Positions 1 to 11,760 of a DNA stretch of 64,000 nucleotides are shown here, one piece after another; the first letter of the stretch is position 1; the number at the start of each line of letters is the position of its first letter. The stretch is from Dryocosmus kuriphilus. Its lineage: Eukaryota > Arthropoda > Insecta > Hymenoptera > Cynipidae. Below the pieces are notes generated by a model. That model ran no database searches. It was not told the DNA's origin and was given only the letters and a program-made list of their open reading frames with translations. The stretch is taken from contig CM076194.1 in assembly GCA_038277395.1 (NCBI GenBank), positions 180,993,232 to 181,057,231 on the forward strand, read 5' to 3'. The position numbers were made by a program, and so were the translations under genes.

Positions 1-735
1 GATGAAATTGGAGAGCCCATAGGTGTGCCGAAATTGGAAATAGGCGTTACTTGTGCATAATTTTAAAGCTTAATCAAATTGTTTGGTAGTTTAAATTAGT
101 GTGATTTTTTAATAAGGTCCATTTTTCTTCGATTAGTTTATTGACTAGATTAAGATCAATATTAGTAAACATTGAAATAGCGTCGAGTGAGCAAATTGTA
201 AAATCATCTGGAATATTAATATGTTTAATTTGGTTTAAGAAATCAAAACTGTCTTTTATAGTGTGTTTAGAACTATTGCAAATGTTGTTTAAAATTCTTT
301 TCAAAAAAAGAGAAAGGTTATAAATAGGTGAATTTATAAAGGATGTTACTGGTCTGACAGGTAAGTCAGGTTTGTGTAGTTTAATTAAGCCATACATAAG
401 TGGAGATAGTCCATTAGTGCATTTAAGAAAATTAGCAGTTTTTTTATCTATTAGTTTATTATCAACCCAATTGTTTATCATATTGTTGAGATCACTTTGA
501 ATATTTTTAGTAGGAATATTGATAATTTCATAGGTTTTTTTATCGTTAAGTACATTAAGCATTTTTTAAATTATATTTTTCTTTTTCAATTATAATTGTA
601 ATGTTACTTTTGTCTGCACGATTTATTAGAAGGTTAGGATTTTCGTTGATAAATTTTTTAGTTTCTCTAAATTTGGATTCAACAAGTTTTTGGTTAGGAT
701 TCCAGATAATTTTTGATACCAAGTATTTTTTTTTA
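1..735 (-). pseudogene. Penelope-like reverse transcriptase, partial copy
   Basis: Reverse transcriptase fragment of a Penelope-like element, reading leftward and cut by the window edge. The open part (562 down to 74) shows the Penelope-type signature KLHKPDLPVRPVTSF followed by NSPIYNLSLFLKRIL and a palm-like SLDAISMFTNID. Just upstream, in a broken frame (about 660-560), ADKSNITIIIEKEKYN resembles the conserved N-terminal motif of these enzymes. It is a near duplicate of the start of the plus-strand copy beginning about 752 and faces it head to head. The stop at 74 and upstream frame breaks show it is inactive. Known of the family: these enzymes copy RNA at nicked DNA and usually carry a C-terminal GIY-YIG nuclease. 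That part would lie beyond the window's left edge for this copy. Confidence 0.8.
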
Positions 736-751
736 AAGATAAAAGTTAAGT

Positions 752-2250
752 AAATGCACTAACGGTCTTCCTCCACGTATGTGTGGCTTAATTAAACTAC
801 ACAAACCTGACTTACCTGTCAGACCAGTAACATCCTTTATAAATTCACCTATTTATAACCTTTCTCTTTTTTTGAAAAGAATTTTAAACAACATTTGCAA
901 TAGTTCTAAACACACTATAAAAGGACAGTTTTGATTTCTTAAACCAAATTAAACATATTAATATTCCAGATGGTTTTACAGTTTGCTCACTCGATGCTAT
1001 TTCGATGTTTACTAATATTGATCTTAATCCAATCAATAAGCTAATCAAAGGAAAATGGAACTTAATAAAAAAACCACAAATTTGTTAAAGCTTTAAAATT
1101 ATGCACAAATAACGCCTATTTCCAATTTAACTATACATAACCTACAAACAAAAGTTCAGCACACCTATGGACTGTCCAATTTCATCTGTAATTGCAGAAA
1201 TTGTTATGCAAGACATAGAAGACAGGATTATCAAAAACTCAAAATTTAAAATCATTTTTTATTATCGCTTCGTAGACGTTACTATATTATGTTTACATAA
1301 AGATCATGTCTCAGAAATCCTAAAAGAATTCAATAATAAAGGTGGAAGTTTACAATTTACTTTAGAAGAATCAATTAACAAAAAATTAACTTTCTAGACT
1401 TAACAATTATTTTTCAAAAAGGTTTTATAGAAACCGACTGGTTTCACAGACCAACTTATTCTGGCCGTACTCTAAACTACTTTTCCAATCACCACCAAAA
1501 TCATAAAAAAGGAGTAATTACGGCACTTGTTGATAGATCTTATAAATTTTCAGAGCCAAAATTTTTAGATAAAAACATGAATTTTATTTACAATACTTTA
1601 ATTAAAAGTAATTATCCTCATGACTTTATTATCAACAGTACCAAAAAAAGATTAATACATCTTGAACAATTTGGAAATAATCTATATAATAACGATCAAA
1701 TCAATGACAAAGAAATTGATTTTTCTAAAATTATCATACTACCTTACACAGAAGATCTGTATTTTTCTTTAATAAGAATTTGTAAAAAACTAAATATAAC
1801 TATTGTTTTCTCAATTAAAAATAAACTTTCTGAAATCTTAATACCTTCCATTGAAGATCAAATCCCAAAATTTGAAAAAACAAACTTAGTATACGGAATT
1901 CCTTGTAAAAATTGAGATAAAATTTATATTGGTCAAACAAAACGTCCTCTCAAGGCAAGAATCTCCGAACATATTAATAGCCAAAATAAAAAACTTACGA
2001 ATACAGCTTTATGTAATCACGCTACATCTGTAGACCATAAGTTCGACTACAATTCAAAAAATGTTAAAATGTTCAAAGTTTGAAAACAATTATCAAAAAA
2101 GAAATATTTTAGAAATGATAAACATTGTAAAAAATGAAGGTAATATTAACTTTAGATCCGATACTGGAAACCTTTCGATTATATACCACGATATAATTCA
2201 ATCATTTCGAGACTTCAAATATTAATTACAGCTAACTTCAGTTCTTAACC
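752..2250 (+). pseudogene. Penelope-like RT plus GIY-YIG endonuclease, decayed
   Basis: Second Penelope-like copy, reading rightward. It opens with the same KLHKPDLPVRPVTSF block at about 792-840, then passes through several frames. Open stretches are 1167-1397 (palm and downstream part, starting MDCPISSVIAEIVMQDIED) and 1577-1915. The latter ends in NLVYGIPCKN, a stop, and then KIYIGQTKRPLKARISEHI, which together form the GIY-YIG nuclease core (VYGIPC...IYIGQTKR...R..EH). The in-frame stop at 1913-1915 splits the nuclease, and frameshifts near 930 and 1397 break the polymerase. In the family the GIY-YIG domain nicks the target DNA. The copy lacks its 5' portion, which is typical of insertion by target-primed reverse transcription. 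Confidence 0.85.
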
Positions 2251-2700
2251 TCCTTTTTTTCGTAAGTAGACCATAACCATGTGGTCTATCTTATTTTCTC
2301 AAAATTTTTACTACAAAAAATGGAACTCAACTTAAAATTTAAATTTTTTCAGTAAGTAAATAATTTTCTTAACCTTTCAAATAGTTTATCTACCTTCATT
2401 TTATAAAAGATACCATATTTTTGTATCTTTTGTATTTTTTCTAGAACTAACCTAAAATGTCAACTTAATACAAATCTTAATTCCTAACGGAAATTTAACA
2501 ATGGAAAATGTTTTATAACTCTCTACGCTGGTAAGCTACCAATTTTGTAACAATCTTTCAAAATCACTGCTTCGGCGTTCCCTTGTTATCTTTTTATCAG
2601 TTATCTAGATATTTTCCAGTCCTGAAGAGGCCATGATATCATGGCAAAATGCATCGACAAAGACGAGTGTATTTTTAAATAAAGAAATCTTTATTTAAAA
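2251..2700 (+). other. Penelope-like 3' region with hammerhead-like motif
   Basis: AT-rich noncoding stretch downstream of the GIY-YIG frame. At 2622-2628 it has CTGAAGA, which fits the hammerhead ribozyme box CUGANGA. A palindromic stem (GCCATGATATCATGGC, 2629-2644) and AAAA follow, where an active ribozyme has GAAA. Penelope-like elements are known to carry hammerhead ribozymes in their terminal repeats, so this may be a decayed one. The G to A change in the second box would inactivate it. The end of the element is not sharply visible. Confidence 0.35.
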
Positions 2701-3268
2701 AAGTAAATCTTCATTTCGAGACCAAAGGCCACAATCTCTTATTAATTATTAAATAATGTTTTTAGTAACTGATTTTGATAGCTTAAAAATGAAATAATTT
2801 CAATCATTAATGAAATAAGAGAGGCTGGCATTATTAAATAATTCTTTAGTAGCTGATTTTGATAGCTTAAAAGCTAGCTTATTATTTCCAATAGTAGAAT
2901 TAACATGCAGTATATGTGATTACAAGTTTTATCTCACTAATTCATAAAAACTGATCAAATAGACCCAATGTGGTACGAAGTATACAATAGGTTTTTCTTT
3001 TACTCTATACTATTATAGTTCTTTTAATAAGTTAAATTCGAAGTGATTTTTAAAGATTATAAATACATGCTAATGAAATATAATTTAAAAATTTTATATC
3101 TATATCTTCATTTCTTTTATTCAATGTTGTACAGTTCTTTTAATAAGTTAAATTTAAAGTACTTTTTAGTGTAATAAGTACTTTTTTATGAAATATAGTC
3201 TTAAATGCATATCTACATTTTAATTTCTTTCACCCGCACTCATTTTGGTTATTACAAAAATTCAAGAG
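2701..3268. repeat. dispersed AT-rich repeat, left part
   Basis: No gene seen. A roughly 100-bp segment is duplicated in tandem (the phrase GATTTTGATAGCTTAAAA recurs near 2770 and 2858). The last part, 3244-3268, matches 17528-17552. The block continues after the gypsy element at 8573, so one repeat copy was split by that insertion. Confidence 0.6.
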
Positions 3269-3435
3269 TGTAGGGAATCTAGATTTCTAAGTGTTGCGAC
3301 ACCAGCGCCGTAAAGCCCTAAGGCCCGACGAGCAGTCATTCATTGGCAAACCACGGAGCCGCAAACAACCTCCCGATATACTTTGTAATGTCTTATTGTT
3401 TAATAAACGTATGTACCATATTTATGTCTCTTACA
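3269..3435 (+). repeat. 5' LTR of the gypsy element
   Basis: 167 bp, starts TGTAGGGAATC and ends TCTCTTACA. It contains an AATAAA polyadenylation signal at about 3400. It matches the 3' LTR at all but about seven positions. Confidence 0.95.
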
Positions 3436-4236
3436 AACTTCAGAAGTGGGATTATTAATCCAACGCGCCTGAATCGTTAGCATTCGTGACATTTGTGGTG
3501 TTCTTGTGTTTCGCTGAGGCGAAAATTCAGATTTTCTCGAGACGCTTCGTGATTTGCGTGCCCGCGGACGCGTCTCTTGTTCAGTGCGTGCTTGTGGCGA
3601 TCGGAGAGTGTAAAATCCCTCCAGCTTATCGTACCTGGCGTGCAGTTTGCGTAAGGCACAAGACCTGTGAAAGAATTCCGATTTTTCAAGTCAATTCTGA
3701 CACGTTTTTGTAAAAAACGTAAATTTTCGACAATGTCGGGCTTCGTCGACGCCATGTTTTAGGCTTGGTTCCCGAAAAAGAACGCGGCGTGGCGCGGAAA
3801 TCGCGCAGTGAGTGCAAACAGCCGAGAGGCAGTGGGCCCGTGACTGTAGCACAGTTGGGACTTCCGACGTTTTTTTCGAGTGCGTGCGCGTGCAAGGAAC
3901 TTCCGACGCCTTGTGGCACATCTCGTCTCGCGCGGTGAAAATCTTGACACAAAACGAACTTCGGTAAAATAAATTCAGTGAAAAAGCACAGTAAGTGACA
4001 CCATTCTGTACGATGCCCTTACATTCGGAGTGCTAGTATTCTAAAACTTCTGAAATAGTGAGGCATTATTCTATCTGGATACTTGTGTTATCGGCGTGGA
4101 GCCCAGTGATATGTGTGTGTCTATTGTATTGAGCCCAGAGCATGTCATCTCGAGTTATGTGAATCGATTTGATATAATTTGATTGGATTAACTTCAGATC
4201 CTAAGTGTGTGATTCAAAGAAAAAGAGTGCTTCGTT
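3436..4236 (+). other. gypsy 5' leader
   Basis: Noncoding leader of about 800 bp between the 5' LTR and the first gag codon. It is much richer in CpG and GC than the surrounding DNA, especially 3500-3960. Reading frames on either strand here look like chance products of that composition. No standard tRNA primer site is obvious. Confidence 0.6.
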
Positions 4237-5105
4237 ATGAATCCCACAAATTACAGGGTAGCCACCCTTAAGGAAGTCTGCGCTGGCCGCGGATTAGCAA
4301 CCTACGGCCCGAAGACCGAACTTATTAGGCGATTGAAGGAGGCGGACCCGACGGAAAGCTGGCTCGAGGATGCCAAGGAAATTGAGCCCACCGTACAACT
4401 CGATGAAATCAACGAGGAGGATACTGCGTAAGGCAAAACCCGAATGGAAGTGCAGCCGCCCCAAGTCAGACAAACATAAGACAGAACCAGGCAGGTATGG
4501 ACAACAGAGAAGTGGAGGTTTTGATTCGGGAACGAAATATAATGGAACGGGAACTTGAATTCGCAAGGCGCGAGATTGAACTTCTGCGCAACAACCCCAC
4601 TCGTCTCGAACCGCAAGCTTTTACACGACGGATTAATATCACAACCCTGAAGGATTTGTTGGGTGATTTTGATGGCACTGGGCAAGATTTCCGAAAGTGG
4701 AAAGAACAGTTCCGACTTCTGTGCAACACCTACGAATTGGACGACCCGAATGGTAGACTTTTGATGGGCGCTAAGCTTAAAGGTAAGGCTTTAAAGTGGT
4801 TTCACTCAAAACCTGAATTTATTGGAATGTTGGTGGACAACCTCCTGACGGAATTGGAATTCATGTTCGACCATCGTCAATCCAGATTGGCATTGAGGAA
4901 AAAATTCGAAAGCCGTCTGTGGAAAGCTTCTGAGCCATTCAGTGACTTTTTCCACGAGAAGTTGATTCTTGCAAACGCAGTACCGATTGAGGAAGAAGAG
5001 TTGTTGGATTATCTGATTGATGGAATTCCGGATACATCACGGACATATGGCGACCGAGTGCAAGCAACCCGTAAGGCCGAAAGGTGCCTGCTTCAAATGT
5101 TTTGA
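4237..5105 (+). pseudogene. gypsy gag: SAP motif, capsid, eroded zinc knuckle
   Basis: Structural Gag protein of the retrotransposon. The first frame (4237-4431) begins MNPTNYRVATLKEVC and has the hydrophobic-helix pattern of a SAP DNA-binding motif (GRGLATYGPKTELIRRLKEA). It stops at 4429, but the next frame is open straight through (4428 onward) into the capsid part, 4497-5105. A one-base shift therefore separates what was a single protein. The capsid region has the usual DFDGTGQDFRKWKEQF and WFHSKPEF type motifs. At the end, CFKCFEIGG can be read in a third frame (about 5090), the remnant of a CCHC nucleocapsid knuckle. Gag would package the element's RNA in particles. Confidence 0.85.
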
Positions 5106-8100
5106 AATTGGGGGGCAAGAAGTCGCCGCCGAAGAGTCAACAGCAGGTCAATAATGTGAATGATGTTTCTCCTGATCAACAAGCGAGCAGCGTTGCTGAA
5201 ATTCTGCCAGGTCAGCATGAATTAATCAACTCTTCAGAGAATCCACTCAACGCTAAGTGCTTCAAGATGACGAAGTTCGAAGTCAACTCCGCAGAGGCAA
5301 GCCGCTCTCTGACCCTGGATACTCTCCTAGACACAGGAAGTCCGATAAGTTTTGTAAAGGAATCTTTTATCCCTTTTAAGAGTATGATCCCGTACGATGG
5401 ACGTGAGTATAATGGAATAAATAATAGTGCTCTTGTTCTTTTAGGTTTAGTAACAGCGAATGTTACTCTAGATGATGTCGAGCGAAAGGTACGACTTATT
5501 CTCGTTCCAAACAATACCATGACTAATTCTGTTGTTTTGGGTCGTGATGCACTGTGGGCTTTTAATCTGGGATTAATGGCGTTACCTGAAGCAGAAGCTA
5601 GAGTCACTAAAGAAATTTTCAATATCAACGCCTCGGTAGGCGAAATTACTGATTCACTGGAGATAAATTCGGAATTAGATCACGATGTACAACTAAAGGT
5701 TAAAAAACTCTTAACTTCTGAATATCTAAATAAAGAACGCCCGGAATTTCAAAAAATCAAAACCGAATTAAGTTTACGCTTGACAGATGATCGCCCTATT
5801 TATTTCGCGCCACGACGATTATCTTTTGAAGAAAAAGAGAAATTAGACAAAATTTTAGAGTACCTGCTTTCGAAAGATATTATCCGCGAAAGAGAATCTC
5901 CCTATGCCTCCCCTATAGTACTAACTAAAAGAAAAAATTCTGAATACAGACTATGTGTAGATTATCGATTTTTAAACAAAATTACGTTAAGAGATAATTA
6001 TCCACTTCCGCTGATAGAAGATCAAATTGATAAATTGCGTGATAAACGATATTTCACCTTACTTGTCATGAAAGATGGATTCCACCATATCGACATGGCG
6101 GAAGATTCAATTCGGTACACATAGTTTATAACACCCCTCGGACAATTTGAGTACACAAAGATGCCGTTTGGTCTTAAAACAGCACCGGCAAAATTCCAGA
6201 GATTCATTAACAAAATCTTTGATCAGATGATTAAATCCGGCGATGTTATCGTTTATTTGGACGACATTCTGATAGCCAGCGAATCCTTGGAATGTCATTT
6301 CATAGTCTTGGAACAAGTTTTGGCGCTCATGGTTGAAAATAAATTAGAGTTGCGGTTAGATAAATGCAAATTTCTCCAGACTAAAATTGAATACCTCGGA
6401 TACGAAGTTTCAGCTGAAGGCGTCAGCCCAACCGATCACGGAATTGAAGCGGTTTTAAAGTTTCCTCTACCCCAGAACATCAGACAAGTTCAGAGCTTCC
6501 TAGGACTGTGCTCCTACTTCAGGAAATTCATAGAGAGCTTTTCTGTCATTGCTAAGCCCTTCTACGATTTGCTTAGAAAAAACGTTCCTTTTAAGTTTGG
6601 TCCAGATGAACTTCAGGCGGTGGAGAAACTTAAAGCTAAACTAATAGAATCACCGGTATTGGGCATTTACAACCCTAAAGACGAAACCGAACTTCATTGT
6701 GACGCCAGCAAGGTAGGCTACGGTGCAGCCTTGCTGCAGCGTAAATCCGACGGTCTTTTTCATCCGATATTTTATTTTTCCAAAAGAACCTCAGAAGTAG
6801 AGAGTAGATTTCACAGCTTCGAGTTAGAAACGCTAGCTGTGATATATGCCCTACGAAGATTCCGAATCTATCTCCAGGGGATACCATTTAAGATAGTTAC
6901 CGATTGTAACGCGCTAAAGCTCACGTTGGATAAAAAAGATGTAAATCGACGAATTTATGCGTGGTCTCATGAATTAGAGATGTTCGACAAAACATTCGAA
7001 CATAGGTCGGGTGAAAGAATGAAGCATTTCGATGCATTCAGCCGCGCTGTTAATGTATTAGTTGTCGAAGATAACACTCATGAGTCGAATTTAGTTATCA
7101 GCCAAAACCTTGATCCAAAAATCCGTGAACTAAGAGATAAACTTCAGACCACCGAAGACAGACTATTCGAAATGCAGAACGGTATAATTTACAGGAAGCG
7201 TAACGATGATATTTTATTTTATGTACCCGAGAAAATGGAAACTCACGTATTAAGAAAATACCACGATGAACTGGGCCATTTTGGTGCAGAGGAAACCACC
7301 GAATCGATTTTGAGTAATTACTGGTTTCCGGGAATTCGTGGAAAAACAAAAAGTTATATCGCCAATTGTTTAAAATGCATAGCATTTTCGCCTTCCACGG
7401 GGAAGGGCGAGGGTTGTCTCCACCCAATACCGAAGGGTGACAAACCTTTTCTGACGTGTGATATTGATCATCTAGGTCCGATTGATAAACGAATTGCAGC
7501 TAAGCAACATGTGTTTTTAGTAATAGACTCCTTCACGAAATTTGTCAAGCTGAACCCCGTTAAAAATACAGACACCAAAGAAGCGGTTAATTGTCTGAAT
7601 GATTATTTCCAAAATTACAGTAGGTCGCGAACCATTATTTCAGACCGAGGTTCTTGCTTCACATCGCAAGATTCTAAGGATTTTATAGACGAAAAGAAAA
7701 TAAATCATGTTCTGATTGCTACAGCATCCCCTAAGGCAAATGGCCAGGTGGAGAGGGTCAATCGCGTAATAGCTCCAATGTTGGCGAAACTCTCCGATCC
7801 TTCTTCCGGCAAGCTATGGTACAAAATGTTAACCGACGTTGAATTTGCTTTAAATAATACCGTACACACAGCTACAGGAACAAGTCCTAGTAAATTATTA
7901 TTCGGGGTAAATTAACGTGGTTCTGTGATTGATCCTGTGGCGGATTATTTGGAGCAAGTCAAAGACAGCGATGAGGCCCATGACCTCGAAAAAGTTAGGT
8001 CCGATGCGGTTGAGAAAGAGAAAAAGTGTCAAGAATATAATAAGGCTTACTTCGACAAAAAAACACAAAGATCCACGAAAATACCAGTTAGGTGACTATG

Positions 8101-8354
8101 TAATGGTAAAAAACTACGATAATACAGCTGGAGCATCGAAAAAGCTCATTCCGCGCTTTAAAGGCCCCTACGAAATTGTTAAGGTGCTACGCAACGATAG
8201 ATATGTGCTAAAAGATGTCGAGAATTTTCAGGTTACTCAAAAACCATACATAGGTACATGGGAATCATGTAATATGAAACCTTGGTACGACGATCTTATT
8301 TCTACAATATGTAATGTTTATTGCGATTATTTCTCATACGACGATTTAGTTTAA
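5084..8354 (+). pseudogene. gypsy pol: protease, RT, RNase H, integrase
   Basis: Polyprotein in one main frame. Aspartic protease with LLDTGSPISF (about 5325-5355). Reverse transcriptase from YASPIVLTKRKNSEYRLCVD to the catalytic YLDDILIAS (about 6255). RNase H with HCDASKVGYGAAL and ELETLAVIYALRRF. Integrase with an HHCC finger (HDELGHFG...CLKC, about 7263-7380), then DIDHLGP, ISDRG and NGQVERVNR, giving the DDE triad. A TAG at 6122-6124 interrupts RT just before FITPLGQFEY. A second stop follows LLFGVN at 7913. Near 8060 the frame shifts, so the tail (KYQLGDYVMVKNYD) reads in another frame. Each lesion alone would abolish the full protein. The RT catalytic aspartates are intact. Confidence 0.92.
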
Positions 8355-8405
8355 ATTACATTAGATTATTAGTTTGGGTCAAACTATCTGTCAGGATGGA
8401 CGAGT

Positions 8406-8572
8406 TGTAGGGAATCTAGATTTCTTAGTGTTGCGACACCAGTGCCGTAAAGCCCTAAGGCCCGACGAGCAGTCAGTCATTGGCAAACCACCGAGCCGCA
8501 AACAACCTCCCGATATACTTTATAATGGCTTATTGTTTAATAAACGTATGTACCATATTTATGTCTTTTACA
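8406..8572 (+). repeat. 3' LTR of the gypsy element
   Basis: 167 bp, TGTAGGGAATC to TCTTTTACA, followed directly by the AGAG target duplication. It carries the same AATAAA as the 5' LTR. Confidence 0.95.
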
Positions 8573-9174
8573 AGAGCCTCATCTCAGTTTCAGAGTTTCT
8601 GACTGACGGTCTAAGGCTTCTAATCGTTGAGTGCGAAATTTTGAGTATTTTATTTAAGTATAATAAGGTCCGTTTTCTACTCCTCAGTAAATATTTATAA
8701 ACGGGTTTTGAGAAAAACTTATTTATGACAGCATTTTTCTTTAGTTTTGTCATAATTTTGTCTTATATGTTGCAACATTTTTTTTCACACTGTGTACTGC
8801 ACTTTTTTAAACAAACAAATCTTCTGCAATAGTTCCAATTATAAACTCTTTCATTCATTGAAACTGCTTCATTAAAAACGTTGATCGGTGTACAGGTTGA
8901 GTTCTTTCAATACAATAAATGTAGAGTTTGCAATTAAAATGGGAAGTATGAGTTCTTTAATCAAGCTTGCTGAACTGACACCAAATCATCATCATACTAG
9001 AAACCAAAGTGCAGATTAAAATGTTTAGATTTAATAACTCTTTCACCCACTGCACCATATAGTATAGTATGGTATGGTATATTGTAGTCAGCTTGACTGT
9101 TTATAACGTCAGGTTTATTTTACTGGAGTTCACACTCAATTAATTCCATGCCTCCAAATTACATCATCCTTATG
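8573..9174. repeat. dispersed AT-rich repeat, right part
   Basis: Continuation of the repeat split by the gypsy insertion. 8573-8715 (CTCATCTC..., CTCCTCAGTAAATAT, TTTTGAGAAA) matches parts of 17553-17720. From about 8760 to 9174 it is AT-rich with no gene, including a short GTATAGTATGGTATGGTAT stretch near 9061. Confidence 0.6.
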
Positions 9175-9756
9175 TACAGTCAAGAGCATGTATGCCTTAT
9201 GTTTTGAGGAGCAGGTCCAAAAATGAAAATGGCGTCAATTCTATACATTGTATGAACTCTGACGCACAGTGGGGCGAATAGCCGATCTAGGTGGAAAAAA
9301 TTATTAAATAAACTATTCGGACTTTCGTTTCCAGTGCCAATAGAGTCGGTACGGAGTTTTTGAAGTGCGATCGTTTTTGGATAAGCAGAAGTGGAGAATG
9401 GAGTGAGTAAGTTGAAAGTGTGTTGTATGACAAAGAAAGGGTTGAAAGTGCAAGAAAAAGTGTGAAAGTGAGTCAAAAAAGCGAAAAGTGAATGAGTGGT
9501 GAGTTTGAGGTTAGGTTGTAAGTTATTTCTCAGCGCGGAGTTGAGCGAAAGGGTAGAAAGGTCAAGGGGCGGGTGAAAAGGGGTAGAAGGGTGGACACAG
9601 AGAGGGTGTAGGTTCGGAGTCAGAAGGGTGAGTTGTAGGCAGAGGGATAGGGTTGAAAGAAATTAACAGGCAAGGGGAAGTGAGGGGGTAGGCGCATAGA
9701 GTTGGGCAATTACTAGGAAGGTAAGGTAGAGCAGAATGTCGTCATTATGAAGTCCG

Positions 9757-10976
9757 GTGGACAGAGGGCAGTGGAAGGCCGAAAATAGCTCAGACTCACG
9801 CAGAACGAATGAAAGCCGGAATAAAGGGGATATAACAGGCGTGATAGATGAGAGCAGGGACGTCAGCGGTGGCGAACATGAATTCATGACGCCCAGCGGA
9901 ACAGGAAAAAGAATGGGAAGGAAGACGAACGTGGAGAGGTTAGAGAGAGACAGGGCGAGCAACGTGGGGTCGAGGACTTTATTAGAGAAATGGCAACAAA
10001 GTGGGAGGTCTACCGGCAGCGAGGGGGATATGTCGGGGATGGATAAAAGGAAAAGAGAAGAGGAGCAAGTATGGGAGAAAGAAAAAGAGACCAAAAAATC
10101 CAAATGGAAGAAAAAGACACCAGAAAGGGCAAGAGAGGAGGGAGATATTTTTCAGAAAATAGAAGCCTTAATTAATAGTTTAAAGGAGGAGACGTATGAA
10201 AAGCTCGAAGGAATGCAGAGAAAGGGGGATGAGGTTATTAGGGAGGAGGTTAGGAAGGTGAAAGAGAAGTGGGAAGATTGGGATGAACGTTGGAAACTGG
10301 AAAAAGAAAAGGTATGGAGTAAATTGGAAAGTATAGAAGAGAGGCAGAGGGAGCACGAGGGAGATAGGAAGAGGGAAATGGTACAAACAGAGGAGAGAGT
10401 GAGAAAAATGGAGGTGACGAATGAGAATATGAGGGAGAAAGGAGGAGGTAATGAGCAGTTGAAGGAGGATAATAAGAGGTTCAGCAGGAGATGGAGGCAA
10501 GTGAAAAGGAGACTGGAGGGAGAAGAAAGGGCAAAGAGAAAAGGAAACATAATAATCAAAGGCATGAAAACAGACAGCGAAACAGGAGAGGAGGAGGCTA
10601 GGAAGCTGATAAAAGACATCGGAGCACAAGTAAGGATGGAAGAGGTAAAAAGAATAAGAAGGAGGGATAGGACGGAATGTTTGCTGTTAGTAAAACTAGG
10701 GAATGAGAAGGAAAAATATGAAGTGATGGAGAAAAAAAAGGCGCTTAAAGGAAGAAGGGAGAGAATAGAAGAAGATATGACGTGGGTGGAGAGGAAGAGA
10801 AAATAGACGATAGAGCGCAGGGCTTGGGCAGAGAGGGATAAATGAGAAAGGGTAAGGATTGGAAAAGATAGGATATGGGTAAATGGAGATGAGTGGATAT
10901 GGGACGAGGAAGTAGAAGACCTGAGGGTAGGTAGAAATGGGGCAGAGACGGGAAGAAGAAATGAAGAAAAATAGTA
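9757..10976 (+). pseudogene. LINE ORF1 (coiled-coil RNA-binding protein)
   Basis: Highly charged Lys/Glu/Arg-rich protein, open for 349 codons. The middle (about residues 130-260) is a long heptad-like coiled coil. It is followed by RKGNIIIKGMKTDSETGEEE, which resembles the RNA-recognition segment of L1-type ORF1 proteins. In that family ORF1 forms trimers that coat the element's RNA. The frame stops at 10804, but a neighbouring frame continues with RIWVNGDEWIWDEEVEDL and stops at about 10974, so the C-terminus has been frameshifted. The true start is uncertain because the frame is open a little upstream of the first Met. A 23-base G run follows the end. Confidence 0.7.
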
Positions 10977-10992
10977 AAGACATAGAAACGGC

Positions 10993-11015
10993 GGGGGGGG
11001 GGGGGGGGGGGGGGG
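10993..11015. repeat. G homopolymer, 23 bases
   Basis: Uninterrupted G run between LINE ORF1 and ORF2. Confidence 0.95.
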
Positions 11016-11034
11016 TTATTCAAAGCAAAAATAA

Positions 11035-11760
11035 TTGAATGGAAGGAAAAAAGCAAGCATATATAAAGAGAGAGAAGTGAAGGTGGCGTTTTGGAGTGTG
11101 ACAGGATTAAAGAACAAAGATACAGGATTCTGGGAAGAAGTGCAAAAATGGGATGTGATAATGATGAGTGAAACATGGACCGAGAAGGACTGGAAGGGCC
11201 TGAAAAGATGGTTGCCGAGAGTCTATATATGGAAGATGCAAGGAGCAAGAAAGACAAATTTAAAAGGAAGGGGTATGGGTAGCATGGTGTCAGGGGTAAG
11301 AAAGGAGTTGGTAGTAGAAAAGGGAGAACGTAAGAATACGGCAGAAAAGGAGGGAATAATGGTGAGAAGAATAAAAAGTGGGGAAAGTAAAAGTGAACAT
11401 TGTATGTGTTTATAGAAGAAGAGGGAAGGAAGAAGGGTGGAATGTTATAAAGAGATGGACAGAACAAAAAGAGGAGGATTTGGTGTTAATAGGAGGGGAT
11501 CTTAATGCACGGACTGGAGAACAAGGGGGAGAAAGGTGGGACGAAGAAAAAGAGGTGTATATGAGAAAGTCAAAGCACAAGGAAACGGACAGAGAGGGAA
11601 GAAAGCTATTAGAACTGATACACAGTAATTGATTACATTCTAGCAGAAGAAGGAATCAGGAAGTTAATGGTGAGAATGGAAGTGGGTGGTGAGATAGGGT
11701 CTGAGCACTTCCCGGTGATAGCGACATTGAGAGGTAGAAGCCTAAAGCGCGGAAAAGGGA
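11035..11760 (+). pseudogene. LINE endonuclease domain, frameshifted
   Basis: Apurinic/apyrimidinic-type endonuclease that nicks the target to prime reverse transcription. It reads in three pieces. 11035-11415 carries VAFWSVTGLKNKD and MMSETW. 11378-11632 carries VNIVCVYRRRGKE and GGDLNARTGEQGG. A third frame from 11631 has DYILAEEGIRK and SEHFPVIATL. These are the usual metal- and substrate-binding blocks in the usual order, with SEH in place of the common SDH. Two frameshifts (about 11395 and 11630) inactivate it. It lies just upstream of the RT frames and was one protein with them. Confidence 0.8.

Larger units (their letters stand above)
3269..8572 (+). mobile_element. Ty3/gypsy LTR retrotransposon (Mdg3-like), full length, inactive
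   Basis: A complete element of 5,304 bp bounded by 167-bp LTRs that start TGTA and end TACA. It is flanked by the 4-bp target duplication AGAG (3265-3268 and 8573-8576). Gene order is gag (with an N-terminal SAP motif), protease, reverse transcriptase, RNase H, integrase. The integrase sequence around the first catalytic Asp resembles the Mdg3 (micropia/blastopia) branch, which I infer from motif style only. The two LTRs differ at about 7 of 167 positions, so the insertion is not recent. Stops and frameshifts in gag and pol show this copy cannot act alone. I see no convincing primer-binding site after the 5' LTR. Confidence 0.93.
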
